Shown here in pieces: positions 42,556 through 51,731 of a stretch of 64,000 bases of DNA. The notes beneath the pieces are model-generated. The model did no database searches. It was not told the origin of the DNA and saw only the letters and a program-made list of their open reading frames with translations. The position numbers and the translations under genes are program-made. Position 1 is the stretch's first letter; the number at the start of each line of letters is the position of its first letter. The stretch is from Paraburkholderia dilworthii (GTDB lineage: Bacteria; Pseudomonadota; Gammaproteobacteria; Burkholderiales; Burkholderiaceae): NCBI RefSeq assembly GCF_000472525.1, contig NZ_AWZT01000010.1, forward strand, positions 1 through 64,000, given 5' to 3'.

Positions 42556-43977
42556 ATGACGGATAACGGTAACGCGAGCGCGCAAAACCGCACCGCGCCG
42601 CTTGCCGCGACGCTCGAAGCGTTGCGTGCCGCGCTCGGCAACGAAGCGGTGCGCGTAGGCGACGAGATCGGCGAACGCGCGCTGACCGACTGGACACGCC
42701 ACGCTCCCATGCGGCCCGCCGCATTGCTGTTGCCGCGAAGCACAGACCAGGTCTCTCGTGCACTCGCCATTTGCCACGCGGCCTGTCAGCCGGTGGTGCC
42801 GCAAGGCGGTATGACAGGGCTCGCCGGCGGCGCGATTGCGCGCGCTGCGGATATTGCGTTGTCGCTCGAACGCTTGACCGGCGTCGAGGAAATCGATGCG
42901 GCTTCGGCCACGCTGACCGTACGCGCCGGTACTACATTGCAAACCGCGCAGGAAGCAGCGGCGCAAGCCGGCTTCGAACTCGCGCTCGATCTCGGCGCGC
43001 GCGGCTCGTGCCAGATCGGCGGCAATCTCGCGACCAATGCGGGCGGCAATCGCGTGATCCAGTCGGGCACCGCGCGCGACCAGGTGCTCGGTCTCGAAGT
43101 GGTGCTGGCCAATGGCGACGTACTGACATCGCTCGGCAAGATGGTCAAGAACAACACGGGCTATGACCTGAAGCACTGGTTCATCGGCTCGGAAGGCACG
43201 CTTGGCGTCATCACGCGCGCGGTGCTGCGGCTTCATCCGCAGCGCGCCGCGCGTCACACGGCGCTCGTCGCACTCGACGGCTATGATGCAGCCGTCAATC
43301 TTCTGCGGCGTCTGGCGACGCGTTTCGGCAACGACATCGGCGCATTCGAAATCATGTGGCCGGATTTCTACGATTTCGGCGTGAAGCTGACGGGCGCACG
43401 CTCGCCGTTCGACGGCTCGCATCCGCTCTACGCGCTGATCGAACACGCGAGTTTCGATGCCAGCGACGACGGTGAGCATTTTGCCGCCGCGCTCACCGAC
43501 GCGCTTGAGCAAGGCGCAATCCGCGACGCGGTAATCGCGCAATCAATGGCCGACGCGCGCGCGTTATGGGCAATTCGCGAATGCACCGTCGAATTTCCGG
43601 CGCGACTCGACGCGATCAACTTCGACGTGAGCCTGCCGATCAGCGTGATCGGCGATTTTGTCGAGCGCTGCCGCTCGGCGTTGAATGAACGCTGGCCCGG
43701 CAACGAATCATATTTCTTCGGCCACATCGGTGATTCGAATCTTCATGTGACGGTGGATGGCCATTCGATTCCGGGCGTCGATCATCATGCGGTGTACGCG
43801 TTCGTTTATGAAATGCTCGGGCCGCTGCATGGGTCGGTGTCGGCGGAACATGGAATCGGTTTGCTCAAGCGCGAGTTCCTGCCGATCTCGCGCTCGGCCG
43901 CCGAACTGGCGGCAATGGCAGCGATCAAGCATGCGCTCGATCCGCACGGCATTTTGAATCCTGGCAAACTGTTCTAA
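42556..43977 (+). CDS. FAD-linked 2-hydroxyacid dehydrogenase (D-2-hydroxyglutarate/D-lactate type)
   Basis: 473-residue FAD-binding oxidoreductase with a PCMH/FAD_binding_4 domain (about residues 40-220: PQGGMTGLAGGA, LGARGSCQIGGNLATNAGG, NNTGYDLKHWFIGSEGTLG) and an FAD-oxidase C domain (about 230-470) ending in ALDPHGILNPGKLF. The HIGDSNLHV and SAEHGIG blocks carry the metal-binding His residues of D-2-hydroxyglutarate and D-lactate dehydrogenases. It is the second cistron with the dioxygenase. The electron acceptor is probably a quinone or ETF; the substrate is not determinable here. Confidence 0.88.
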   Translation: MTDNGNASAQNRTAPLAATLEALRAALGNEAVRVGDEIGERALTDWTRHAPMRPAALLLPRSTDQVSRALAICHAACQPVVPQGGMTGLAGGAIARAADIALSLERLTGVEEIDAASATLTVRAGTTLQTAQEAAAQAGFELALDLGARGSCQIGGNLATNAGGNRVIQSGTARDQVLGLEVVLANGDVLTSLGKMVKNNTGYDLKHWFIGSEGTLGVITRAVLRLHPQRAARHTALVALDGYDAAVNLLRRLATRFGNDIGAFEIMWPDFYDFGVKLTGARSPFDGSHPLYALIEHASFDASDDGEHFAAALTDALEQGAIRDAVIAQSMADARALWAIRECTVEFPARLDAINFDVSLPISVIGDFVERCRSALNERWPGNESYFFGHIGDSNLHVTVDGHSIPGVDHHAVYAFVYEMLGPLHGSVSAEHGIGLLKREFLPISRSAAELAAMAAIKHALDPHGILNPGKLF

Positions 43978-43987
43978 CGCTGCGGCG

Positions 43988-46900
43988 TTAATGCGCATTC
44001 AGATAACGCGCAATGGACGGATAGACATCGACCGCCGCATTCTTGCCGAATACGCAGTCGATGTGCCCATAGCCGGGGATCAGATATCGCTCATAAGGCT
44101 GCTCGGGAAACGCGTTGACCAGCATTTCGTAGGTGAGTGCGGTGCTTTGCGGCACATACGTTTCGTTGCGGTCGCCGTGAATGAAACCGATCGGAATGCG
44201 CATGCCTTCCAGGCCTTTCATACCGCGCGCGCCTTTCAGATAGACGTCGTCGCCCTGCGCATCGACGACATTGCCCGCGCGCACCATCGCGGCCAGATGC
44301 TTGAACACGCCGACGTCATGCACGCCGAGCAATTCCTGCAAGTTCGAATGAAGCGTCTCGCTCACCTGTGCATGTTCGTAAAGCAGGCCGTACATGAAAG
44401 TTGCACGATGGCAGATCGGGTTGCCGCAGCCTTCGTCATGATCTATCGGATAGAGCCGCAGCGCTTCATCGAACAGATTGTGCGGCCATCTTTCGTCCTC
44501 CGTATATGCAGTGAGGTCGGTCACGCCGAGGTGCTGCATGATGTCGGGAATATGCAGGCCCGCCTTGATCCTCCCGAGCCGGCCGGGCACCGGATGCACG
44601 GCGACTTGCGATATCACCGCCGAGCGCACGCCTTCGAGTCCCGCCATTAGCGACATGCTCAGCGCGAGGCCGCCCATGCAGTGGCCGAGCGCCTGAATCT
44701 CCACTGCGCCTGTCACTTCGCGAATCTTTGCGACCGCTGCGGGAATGTCCTCCAGTGCGACTTTATCGACATTGGTCGGCACCAGCACGCTCGGCATTTC
44801 GATGCTCACGCGCAGATCGACGAGCCACACGTCGTAGCCCGCGGCACACAGATATTCGACGAGGTTGGTGCCGATCAGGTCCGTCGAATAAATGCGGCTC
44901 GACACGCCTGAGCCGTGAATCAGCAACACGGGGCGCGCGTTCTTGCGGGCGGGATCGACGTAGCGCGTGAGCCGCAAACGCGTGCCGTCCGACGTATCGA
45001 AGAAGAAGACTTGCGGCGCTGGCGCACGCAATGCGCGCTTCAGGCGTGGCGCCCCATTTGGGTCGTAGTACTGCAACGGCGCGGCCACACCGCCATATTC
45101 GCTGAACAGTACACCTGCAAAGTACTTGCCGAACTTCAGCGTCCATTCGAGACGCGTTTTCAAATCGGGTGCATTGGTGACTTCGAGCGTGCGCTGCTGC
45201 TTCAGGAAGTTCTGCGGCGTAATGATCAGCTTCGCGCTGCCGATAGCCGGCGCATCCATTGACGGCGCTTCACGAACTTGCGCATACAGCGTATTCGTTT
45301 GCTCCCATAACTCGAGCGGCGACGTTCGCGTAATGATCTTTTGCCCGCTCAGATACCAGGCTTTGCCTTCAGCCGAATTGAGCGTCATTCGATAGTTCAT
45401 GTTGCGCTCGTCAACATCGTCCGGGTCGGCCACGAAGAGATTGAACGTGCCGTCCGTGATCGTCATTGGCTGCGCGGAGAGGGCGGGGCAGGTCAGCGTG
45501 CCGGCGGTTCTTGCCATATGATTCGGATCGCTAAGCATATTCGCAAGGTCGTCCGATTCCACGGTGAGCGTGAAGGCCATCGGGCTTGCGGCGGCCTCGT
45601 TCGCCCCAGCCGCTGTGTAATGGCCGACCATTGTTTCGGTGAAGCGCAGCCCGATTTTTTGCACGGGCGGTGCAGCGGCCGTGCCCTTCGAATCGTAGTC
45701 GATGCTCCACCCCTGCGATGCGGCGAGCAGCGCGCAATTGCGTTCGGCGAGTGCGGAGATCGTCCACAGCGGATTGACGCCGAGCGAGATAGGCATCACG
45801 GCGCCGTCCATCACGTAGATGCCCTCGTGTACATCTGTGCCGGTCATGCCGCTGAAAACGCGGCCCATATGATCGACCACGCCATGTTCCGCGTCCTCGC
45901 CCATCGCGCAGCCGCCAAGCGGATGCACGGTCACGGTCCGGTTGCCGAAGATGTCATTCGAAATCGGATCGCGCAAGTATTTGCCGCCGAGCGGCACCGT
46001 TGCTTTCTTCAGTGTCTCCTCGACGGTCGCGAAAATCGGCTGCTTGCCGGCGTTTTCCCACGCGATGCGCGGCCGGCCCTTTTCGTTCACGCTGATCCGG
46101 CCGCTTTCGTCGTCGTGCGCCATCACGAGATAGCTCTGCGTATGATTGAGCGCGCCGCGATAGGGACCATGCAGGAAACCTTCGACAACGCGCGCGTCGT
46201 ACGCAATCTGCTGTGCCACTGTGCGGGGCCCCGCAACATCCACGCCCGCGAGCGGGGCAGCGGCGCCTAGCATGCCGACGAGCGCCGCACCGATCGGCCC
46301 CGCGAGCGAACCTTCTTCGATCACGAAGCCGTCTTTTACATTCGCGGTATTGCGATGGTCGATCAGGCCAGCGATGGTCGGTCCGACTGCGGGAATATCG
46401 CGCTCGACATGCGCGCCCCAGCCGACCCCGTTGATCACGTCGTCGGCGTTGTACGCGAAGGCGAGCACGTCGCCGTTCCCGGTGAAGCGCTGGCCGAGCA
46501 TGCCGGATACGCCCAAACCCTCGTTGCGCGAACGCAAAAGCAATGCGCTGGAGCCGATTGTTCCCGCCGACACGATCACGATGTCAGCGCTCACGAAGAG
46601 ATCGGGCGCGTCGTAGCTCTCGCGGCCGAGGCGGACAAGCTGATAGGCGACTTGCCACTTCTGCGTGTCGGCATTGCGCACGACCGAATGCACCGCGGCT
46701 CCCGTGAAAATCTGCGCGCCGTGCGCGACGGCATCGGGTAGATAGTTCATGTGCGTCGAATTCTTCGCGTCGTAGTTACAGCCCGAGTTGCAATCGCCAC
46801 AGCCGGTGCAGGCTTTCTGCGCGACGCCGGCCGCATTCGTGCGGTCCTCGAACGTGACGGTCACCGGCGGCGTGCTGAAGCGATCCCCCATGCCGAGCGC

Positions 46901-47398
46901 CTCGGCGGATTTCCCGAGCGCCAGCAGTTTCGGCAACTCGCGAAAGCGGCTTGGGACCGGCGACGGTTGCAGCATGTCCCACGCACGCTGATAGCCCTTG
47001 TCGCGGCCGGCCAGATCGTCGCGTAACGCGGCGGGCCAGCGCGCGTCGTCCCATAAGCGCGGATCGACCTTCAACGCGACGTTCGCGTTGATCAGCGAAG
47101 TGCCGCCCAGACCACAGCCGACCACCGCGTTGACGTCGTCGTTCACATGGACTTCGAGCAGCGCGAGTGGCGAGCCGATTTGCGCCAGCGCAGTGTTGTA
47201 CTGGATCTGCTCGGCGCCCTGAAAAGGCGTGCGTGGGAATTCGCCGGCCATGAACTCGCGCCCGCGTTCGAGCACGCACACGCTGCGGCCCGCGCGCGCC
47301 ATGCGGCTCGCCGCGATGGCGCCGCCGTAACCGGAACCGATCACGACCACTTCGTAGTGCGATTTCATCGCCGTCACGGCGCTCGATAAGCGGTTCAT
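43988..47398 (-). CDS. GMC oxidoreductase - alpha/beta hydrolase fusion protein
   Basis: 1136-residue two-enzyme polypeptide. Residues ~14-565 form a cholesterol-oxidase-like GMC flavoprotein: FAD site VIGSGYGGAIAASRMA, a cysteine cluster CX2CX2CX3C (Cys197, 200, 203, 207), and the C-terminal HPLGGCAMG and NPLWTISALAER blocks. Residues ~580-790 are a beta-rich linker of unknown role. Residues ~800-1136 form an alpha/beta hydrolase with oxyanion motif LLIHGSG, nucleophile Cys907 in GHCMGG (Ser in most lipases, Cys as in PHA synthases), Asp1076 (HGDRNE) and His1112 (GYGHIDC). The codon at 44678-44680 confirms Cys. Likely oxidation and ester or thioester chemistry on a bulky hydrophobic substrate such as a sterol, which is inference. 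Confidence 0.88.
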   Translation of the reverse strand: MNRLSSAVTAMKSHYEVVVIGSGYGGAIAASRMARAGRSVCVLERGREFMAGEFPRTPFQGAEQIQYNTALAQIGSPLALLEVHVNDDVNAVVGCGLGGTSLINANVALKVDPRLWDDARWPAALRDDLAGRDKGYQRAWDMLQPSPVPSRFRELPKLLALGKSAEALGMGDRFSTPPVTVTFEDRTNAAGVAQKACTGCGDCNSGCNYDAKNSTHMNYLPDAVAHGAQIFTGAAVHSVVRNADTQKWQVAYQLVRLGRESYDAPDLFVSADIVIVSAGTIGSSALLLRSRNEGLGVSGMLGQRFTGNGDVLAFAYNADDVINGVGWGAHVERDIPAVGPTIAGLIDHRNTANVKDGFVIEEGSLAGPIGAALVGMLGAAAPLAGVDVAGPRTVAQQIAYDARVVEGFLHGPYRGALNHTQSYLVMAHDDESGRISVNEKGRPRIAWENAGKQPIFATVEETLKKATVPLGGKYLRDPISNDIFGNRTVTVHPLGGCAMGEDAEHGVVDHMGRVFSGMTGTDVHEGIYVMDGAVMPISLGVNPLWTISALAERNCALLAASQGWSIDYDSKGTAAAPPVQKIGLRFTETMVGHYTAAGANEAAASPMAFTLTVESDDLANMLSDPNHMARTAGTLTCPALSAQPMTITDGTFNLFVADPDDVDERNMNYRMTLNSAEGKAWYLSGQKIITRTSPLELWEQTNTLYAQVREAPSMDAPAIGSAKLIITPQNFLKQQRTLEVTNAPDLKTRLEWTLKFGKYFAGVLFSEYGGVAAPLQYYDPNGAPRLKRALRAPAPQVFFFDTSDGTRLRLTRYVDPARKNARPVLLIHGSGVSSRIYSTDLIGTNLVEYLCAAGYDVWLVDLRVSIEMPSVLVPTNVDKVALEDIPAAVAKIREVTGAVEIQALGHCMGGLALSMSLMAGLEGVRSAVISQVAVHPVPGRLGRIKAGLHIPDIMQHLGVTDLTAYTEDERWPHNLFDEALRLYPIDHDEGCGNPICHRATFMYGLLYEHAQVSETLHSNLQELLGVHDVGVFKHLAAMVRAGNVVDAQGDDVYLKGARGMKGLEGMRIPIGFIHGDRNETYVPQSTALTYEMLVNAFPEQPYERYLIPGYGHIDCVFGKNAAVDVYPSIARYLNAH

Positions 47399-47500
47399 AC
47401 CGGACCACCTCGTCAGGAATCGGTGCAGGAAAGACAGCAGGACTGCGGAAGGAAGACGGCGCGTGCCGCGGCTTTTTTATCGTAGGCGCTACACGATGAC

Positions 47501-47528
47501 AAAAAAAGGCGCATCAGGGCGCTGCGCC
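47501..47528 (-). terminator. Intrinsic terminator after the sigma-like gene
   Basis: On the minus strand GGCGCA and TGCGCC form a 6-bp stem with a 9-base loop, followed by seven T residues. It lies between the sigma-like gene (ends at 47576) and the GMC fusion gene (starts at 47398), so the two are probably transcribed separately. Confidence 0.7.
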
Positions 47529-47575
47529 GTGCGGCGTTCGTTGCACGCTCTGTTTTTTTCCGTCGATATGGCCTC

Positions 47576-48367
47576 TTACGCGGCCACTTCATTCATTTCG
47601 CTATCGCTCGATTCGGCCGCAAGCAGGTTCAGCGCAAGCAGAATGGCGCCACGATTGTCGATGTCTATTTCGATGCCGAGCACGTCCGTGAGCCAGCGGC
47701 CGATCTTCGTATTGGAAAAATCGTCGGCGCTGGCCGTCTTTTTCATCGTGACGCCGAGTTTGACGGCGCGATAATGATACGAGGGCACACGATGCTGGGC
47801 CGCAACCGCCGACAATCCGCCTTTGCCTTCCGAGCACCAGCCGAGGCTGCCGGCCAGCACGATCCGTTCGGGTTCGTCGAGACGTTCGATAAAAGCACGC
47901 GCCGCGAGCCGCACGCTTTGTTCGTCGAGACCGTATTGGAGCAGTACGCTTTGCACCGGGTCTTCCAATGCCTGGGCATGCAGATCGATTTCCTGCGCCA
48001 TGCCGTCGGTTTCCATCGACACGTTGCGCTGATGGCCGGCGCTGCGCAGGCAGTCGATCAGATAGCGGCGAAAATACGCGCACAGTGCGTAGCCGTTGGA
48101 CGGCGCGCTGTCGGCGCAGGCGCGCGTTTCCGTATGACCGGGCGCGAGGCGCAGCACCTTGGAATAAATGAACTGCGCGATGAGTTCTTCCTTATCTTCG
48201 CCGAGTGCCTGCAACTCGAGCGGGTGATATGTGCGCAACGCCCGCTTGACTAGTTCGACCATCGACACCATTTCGTCGGCGGACAGCTTCGTACGACGGC
48301 GCCACAGATCGGGCAGGATCGCATCGTCGAAATTGCGGACGAACTCGTGGCTCGGAACTGCGCCCAT
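47576..48367 (-). CDS. Sigma-70-like protein of unknown function
   Basis: 263-residue protein I cannot assign to a named family. Two stretches recall ECF sigma factors: residues ~62-115 (EELIAQFIYSKVLRL ... YALCAYFRRYLIDCLRSAGH), similar to region 2 with its RxxLIDxxR pattern, and residues ~165-205 (LDEPERIVLAGSLGW ... LSAVAAQHRVPSYHYRAVK), similar to the region 4 helix-turn-helix. An acidic C-terminal tail of ~45 residues follows. GGAGG 5 bases before the ATG at 48367 sets the start; the frame is open upstream, but that part overlaps other signals. No anti-sigma gene is adjacent. Role as a sigma factor is inference. Confidence 0.65.
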   Translation of the reverse strand: MGAVPSHEFVRNFDDAILPDLWRRRTKLSADEMVSMVELVKRALRTYHPLELQALGEDKEELIAQFIYSKVLRLAPGHTETRACADSAPSNGYALCAYFRRYLIDCLRSAGHQRNVSMETDGMAQEIDLHAQALEDPVQSVLLQYGLDEQSVRLAARAFIERLDEPERIVLAGSLGWCSEGKGGLSAVAAQHRVPSYHYRAVKLGVTMKKTASADDFSNTKIGRWLTDVLGIEIDIDNRGAILLALNLLAAESSDSEMNEVAA

Positions 48368-48708
48368 GGAAGCCTCCATTTGGGTAAGGCAAGAAGCGCG
48401 GTGAGCCTCGACTGCAGGCGAAGAGTTGACGATAGATCCGTTGCGGCCGCGCGGTGTTGTGAAAGCAGTATGGTCGCCGACGCCGGCTTCGCCTATATGG
48501 ATTAAGTCGTAGCCGATGGGTAAACTGCCGGGTAAACCATCCGACAGATCGCCTCTCATTCGTCTGATGAGAAAGCGGTTGCACGGCGCCGCCGCGTTGC
48601 CGCAGACCATGCAGGCGCGTGCGCCACACGCCGGGCCGCGCTTCACGCGAGCGCCGGGCTTTCGCGCGACATCACCGAATTTGCCGTGCCCGACAAGGAG
48701 ACCGCGCG

Positions 48709-50646
48709 ATGCGGGCTGACCCGATCCAGCGTGCAATCGACGAAGACCTGGTGCGCGTGCTGTACGCACAAGACCCGATTGCTTTCTTCTCGCACTGGTT
48801 TTCGATTGCGGTGCTGGTGGCGATCTACTGGCCGGCGATTCCCTCGCCGCCGCTTTTCATTGCCTGCTTCGGATTCTATGCAGCGGCCAATTGCGCGGGC
48901 CTTGCGCTGTGGATCTGCAACCGGCGCTATCCGCATCTCGTGTCGCCGCGCGGCTGGATCAATCTGCATGCCGTGCGCGGCGTACTGCTGTATAGCGCGC
49001 CGGGCATCGCAATCTGGTTTGCATTCCAGAGTCCGCAGAGCGATTTGCCGCTGCTGCACACGGTGATGCTCGTCACGCTCGCAGCGGGCGTCTTCATGTC
49101 GAATGGCTTCGACATGCTGAATTTCGTCACGGCCATTCCATTCCTGCTGTTTCCGTCGATCGTGCTGCACTTCGGCACCCATACGTTCGATCGCACGATT
49201 CTTGCCATCGTCCTCGCGTTTTTCTTTTGCGCGATCAACGTGTATGCGCTTAGCTACCGAAAACTGTTCCAGCAGGTGGTGCAGGCGCGCGTCGATCAGC
49301 AGTACCTCGCGGAATCGCTCGCAGTGCAGAAGCATGTCGCCGAAGAAGCGAGCCTCGCGAAAACGCGCTTTTTCGCGGCGGCGAGCCACGATTTGCGTCA
49401 GCCTTTGCATGCGATCGGCCTGCTCGCGGCGTCGCTCAACGATTCCGCAGCGACGCCCGCGCAGCATGCGAAGACCGCCGAGCACATCGTCTATAACGTG
49501 GAAGCGCTGAATCAGTTGTTCAACCAGGTGCTCGATCTGGCGCGGCTCGAAAGCGGCGTGACGCAAGTGATCCGTCTGCATTTCCGGCTCTCTGAGTTGT
49601 TCGAGCGGGTCGGTAGCCAGTATCGGCCGCAGGCGGCGGCGAAAGGGCTCGCGCTGCGAATCGCGCCCACGCCGATGGTGGTCTACGACGATCCGGTGCT
49701 GCTTGAACGCGTGCTGAGCAATCTGCTGTCGAACGCGGTGCGTTATACGGAAGAAGGCGCGATCTGGCTCGGTGTCCGGCGCGCGGGGCGAACCGCGGGC
49801 GGCTATATCGAGGTGCGCGATTCGGGCATCGGCATTCCGGCCGAGGAGCACGAGCGTATCTTCGAGGAGTTCTATCAGGTCGCCAACCCGCAGCGCGATG
49901 CGCGTCAGGGGCACGGCCTTGGACTGCCGACAGTGAAGCGCCTCGTCAGCATGCTGGGCGGCGAATTGCAGTTGCGCTCGGCGCCGGGCCGCGGTTCGGT
50001 GTTCCGCTTTCCGGTGCAGGCGGGTGACGCGAGTGGCATTGTCGCGAGCCTGAACGAAGCGGCCGCGGGTGGAACGTCGGCGCAAGGGCGGCGCGTGCTG
50101 TGCATCGACGATGAACCGTCGATTCTCGAAGGCCTCTCAGCTTTGCTCGGTCGCTGGGGCTGCACCGTGCGCGGCGCCCGCGACGAGACCGCTGCGCTGG
50201 CCGCGCTCGCGGACGGTTTCGTGCCCGACGCGGTGCTTTGCGATTATCAACTGGCCAATCACAGGACCGGCGCGCAGGCGCTTACTGCGGTGCGCAGCAT
50301 GCTGTCGCGCGCGGGCCACGAAGGCGTGGTGATGCTGCTGATTACGGGCGATATGGCGTCGGCCGAGCTCGCGGCACTCGCGTTGCAAGGCATTCCGGTG
50401 TTGCACAAGCCGGTCACGGCGGCGCGCTTGCGGCGCACGCTTGAAATGCTGTGGCAACAGGCGGAGCTCGATAAGGGACGGCCGGGTGCCGCAGTGGACT
50501 TGCCCGTCGGTCAGAGCGCGGAGGCGGGCCGTGAAGGGACCGTTTTGAGCAAGGACGCGGGCGCCGATCAGGTGATTACCTCGCCTGGCGCTGCGCGAAT
50601 CGAAGCGCGACATCGTCCGCAAAGTGCATCGCAAGAGGAAGGATAG
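48709..50646 (+). CDS. Hybrid sensor histidine kinase with C-terminal receiver domain
   Basis: 645-residue membrane kinase. About six hydrophobic helices (residues ~25-190) form the sensor. A coiled linker (residues ~190-215) leads to the HisKA domain (FFAAASHDLRQPLHAIGLL, phospho-His in SHDLRQP), then HATPase_c with NLLSNAVRYTEEG (N box), DSGIGIP (G1) and GHGLGLPTV (G2). A receiver domain follows (~465-585: CIDDEPS, phospho-acceptor Asp in AVLCDYQLA, conserved Lys in VLHKPVT). AAGGAG precedes the ATG at 48709. It faces the LuxR-type response regulator at 50970 convergently and is its likely partner. Signal unknown. A ~55-residue polar tail follows the receiver. Confidence 0.92.
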   Translation: MRADPIQRAIDEDLVRVLYAQDPIAFFSHWFSIAVLVAIYWPAIPSPPLFIACFGFYAAANCAGLALWICNRRYPHLVSPRGWINLHAVRGVLLYSAPGIAIWFAFQSPQSDLPLLHTVMLVTLAAGVFMSNGFDMLNFVTAIPFLLFPSIVLHFGTHTFDRTILAIVLAFFFCAINVYALSYRKLFQQVVQARVDQQYLAESLAVQKHVAEEASLAKTRFFAAASHDLRQPLHAIGLLAASLNDSAATPAQHAKTAEHIVYNVEALNQLFNQVLDLARLESGVTQVIRLHFRLSELFERVGSQYRPQAAAKGLALRIAPTPMVVYDDPVLLERVLSNLLSNAVRYTEEGAIWLGVRRAGRTAGGYIEVRDSGIGIPAEEHERIFEEFYQVANPQRDARQGHGLGLPTVKRLVSMLGGELQLRSAPGRGSVFRFPVQAGDASGIVASLNEAAAGGTSAQGRRVLCIDDEPSILEGLSALLGRWGCTVRGARDETAALAALADGFVPDAVLCDYQLANHRTGAQALTAVRSMLSRAGHEGVVMLLITGDMASAELAALALQGIPVLHKPVTAARLRRTLEMLWQQAELDKGRPGAAVDLPVGQSAEAGREGTVLSKDAGADQVITSPGAARIEARHRPQSASQEEG

Positions 50647-50969
50647 GTGCGGATAGCGAGGAGGTCGCGAGTTGATCGCGGCGGCGCGGCGTTGTGACGA
50701 GCCGCCATCGCCGCGAGCGACCGCGGGCAAGCCTAAGCGCGAGGACTACGACAAAGCGCGAAACGAGTACGACAGATTGGGAGCGAGCGGGAAGGAACGC
50801 GAACGAGCGCCAACGAGCACGACACAGCAGGAGCAAGCACAAGCGGGCAGCAGCAAGCACGAGGGACGCGGAGCAAGCACGACTCAGCAGGCGCAACCGC
50901 GAATAACTCCACGAACCGCCGACGACAACCCCTGCACGCCACCCCGTCACCGTTGGTAGCCCGCAAGCG
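50647..50969. other. Intergenic low-complexity region
   Basis: 323 bases between the convergent kinase and response-regulator genes. From ~50790 to 50900 it contains imperfect repeats of GAGCAAGCAC and CACGA(C/G)...CAGCAGG. Open frames here encode only Arg/Thr/Gln-rich low-complexity peptides without a ribosome-binding site, so I do not call a gene. Confidence 0.5.
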
Positions 50970-51731
50970 CTACAGCGTTTTCCCCGCTTCCAGCCAGCCG
51001 TTGATCACCGCGATTGCCGTCGACCGGTTGTGCACGCCGAGTGCCCGAAAGATCACCGACAGATGCACCTTGACCGTGCCCTCGGCCACTCCGAGTTCGC
51101 GCGCGATCATCTTGTTGGTCCAGCCGCGATGTACGAGCCGCATAATGTCCTGCTGACGCGGTGACAAGTTTTCCAGCAAATGCTGCTGATGCGGCTGCAA
51201 CGCCTGAAGCTGCGCAATCGGCTCGGTCAGCGTCGCCGTGCTTTGCCCGGCCGTGTTTGCCGTCGCCTGCGATGCAGCGGCGCCGACGCGCTCTGCACAC
51301 CCATCCGCGGATTGCTGCGCATCGCGCGAACCCAGCAGGCTCAGCGCTTCCATCGGCACATATGCGCCACCCGACAACACGAGTTCAATCGCCTTCAGCA
51401 TCACGCTCGCGGGCTGCCGCTTGGGCACGAAGCCGAGCGCGCCTGCGGCGAGCACCGCGCGCATTTCGTCGGGCGACTCTTCGGCGGAAAGCACCACCAC
51501 CGGCAGCGCGGGATTCGCCTTCAGCAATACTTCTAGCGACGACGCCCCGCTCATGCCCGGCATATGCAGATCGACGATTGCGAGATCGTGATCGGCATCG
51601 GGCCGCGCGGCCGCGGCCAGGGTTTCCCAGGTATCGGCTTCGTCGAATTGGGCGTCGGCGTCGAGTCCGCGGAGCATTCCCTTGACGCCTTGCCGGATCA
51701 GTTCATGGTCGTCCGCCACAAGAAACTTCAT
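50970..51731 (-). CDS. LuxR/NarL-type response regulator
   Basis: 253-residue response regulator. The receiver domain (residues 1-120) has DDHELIRQGVKGML, phospho-acceptor Asp in LAIVDLHMPGMSG, and KRQ near 103 at the conserved Lys position. A Gln/Ala-rich linker follows, then a LuxR helix-turn-helix (about 185-245: LSPRQQDIMRLVHRGWTNKM with IARELGVAEGTVKVHLSVIF). Convergent with the hybrid kinase, which suggests a phosphorelay pair. Confidence 0.92.
   Translation of the reverse strand: MKFLVADDHELIRQGVKGMLRGLDADAQFDEADTWETLAAAARPDADHDLAIVDLHMPGMSGASSLEVLLKANPALPVVVLSAEESPDEMRAVLAAGALGFVPKRQPASVMLKAIELVLSGGAYVPMEALSLLGSRDAQQSADGCAERVGAAASQATANTAGQSTATLTEPIAQLQALQPHQQHLLENLSPRQQDIMRLVHRGWTNKMIARELGVAEGTVKVHLSVIFRALGVHNRSTAIAVINGWLEAGKTL

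Noticed and set aside
48643..50085. 480-residue open frame opposite the histidine kinase
   Set aside because: Antisense shadow; the plus-strand frame has complete kinase and receiver motifs.
50672..50959. Possible 95-residue gene between the kinase and response regulator
   Set aside because: Low-complexity product from imperfect repeats, no ribosome-binding site, and the region separates two convergent genes.
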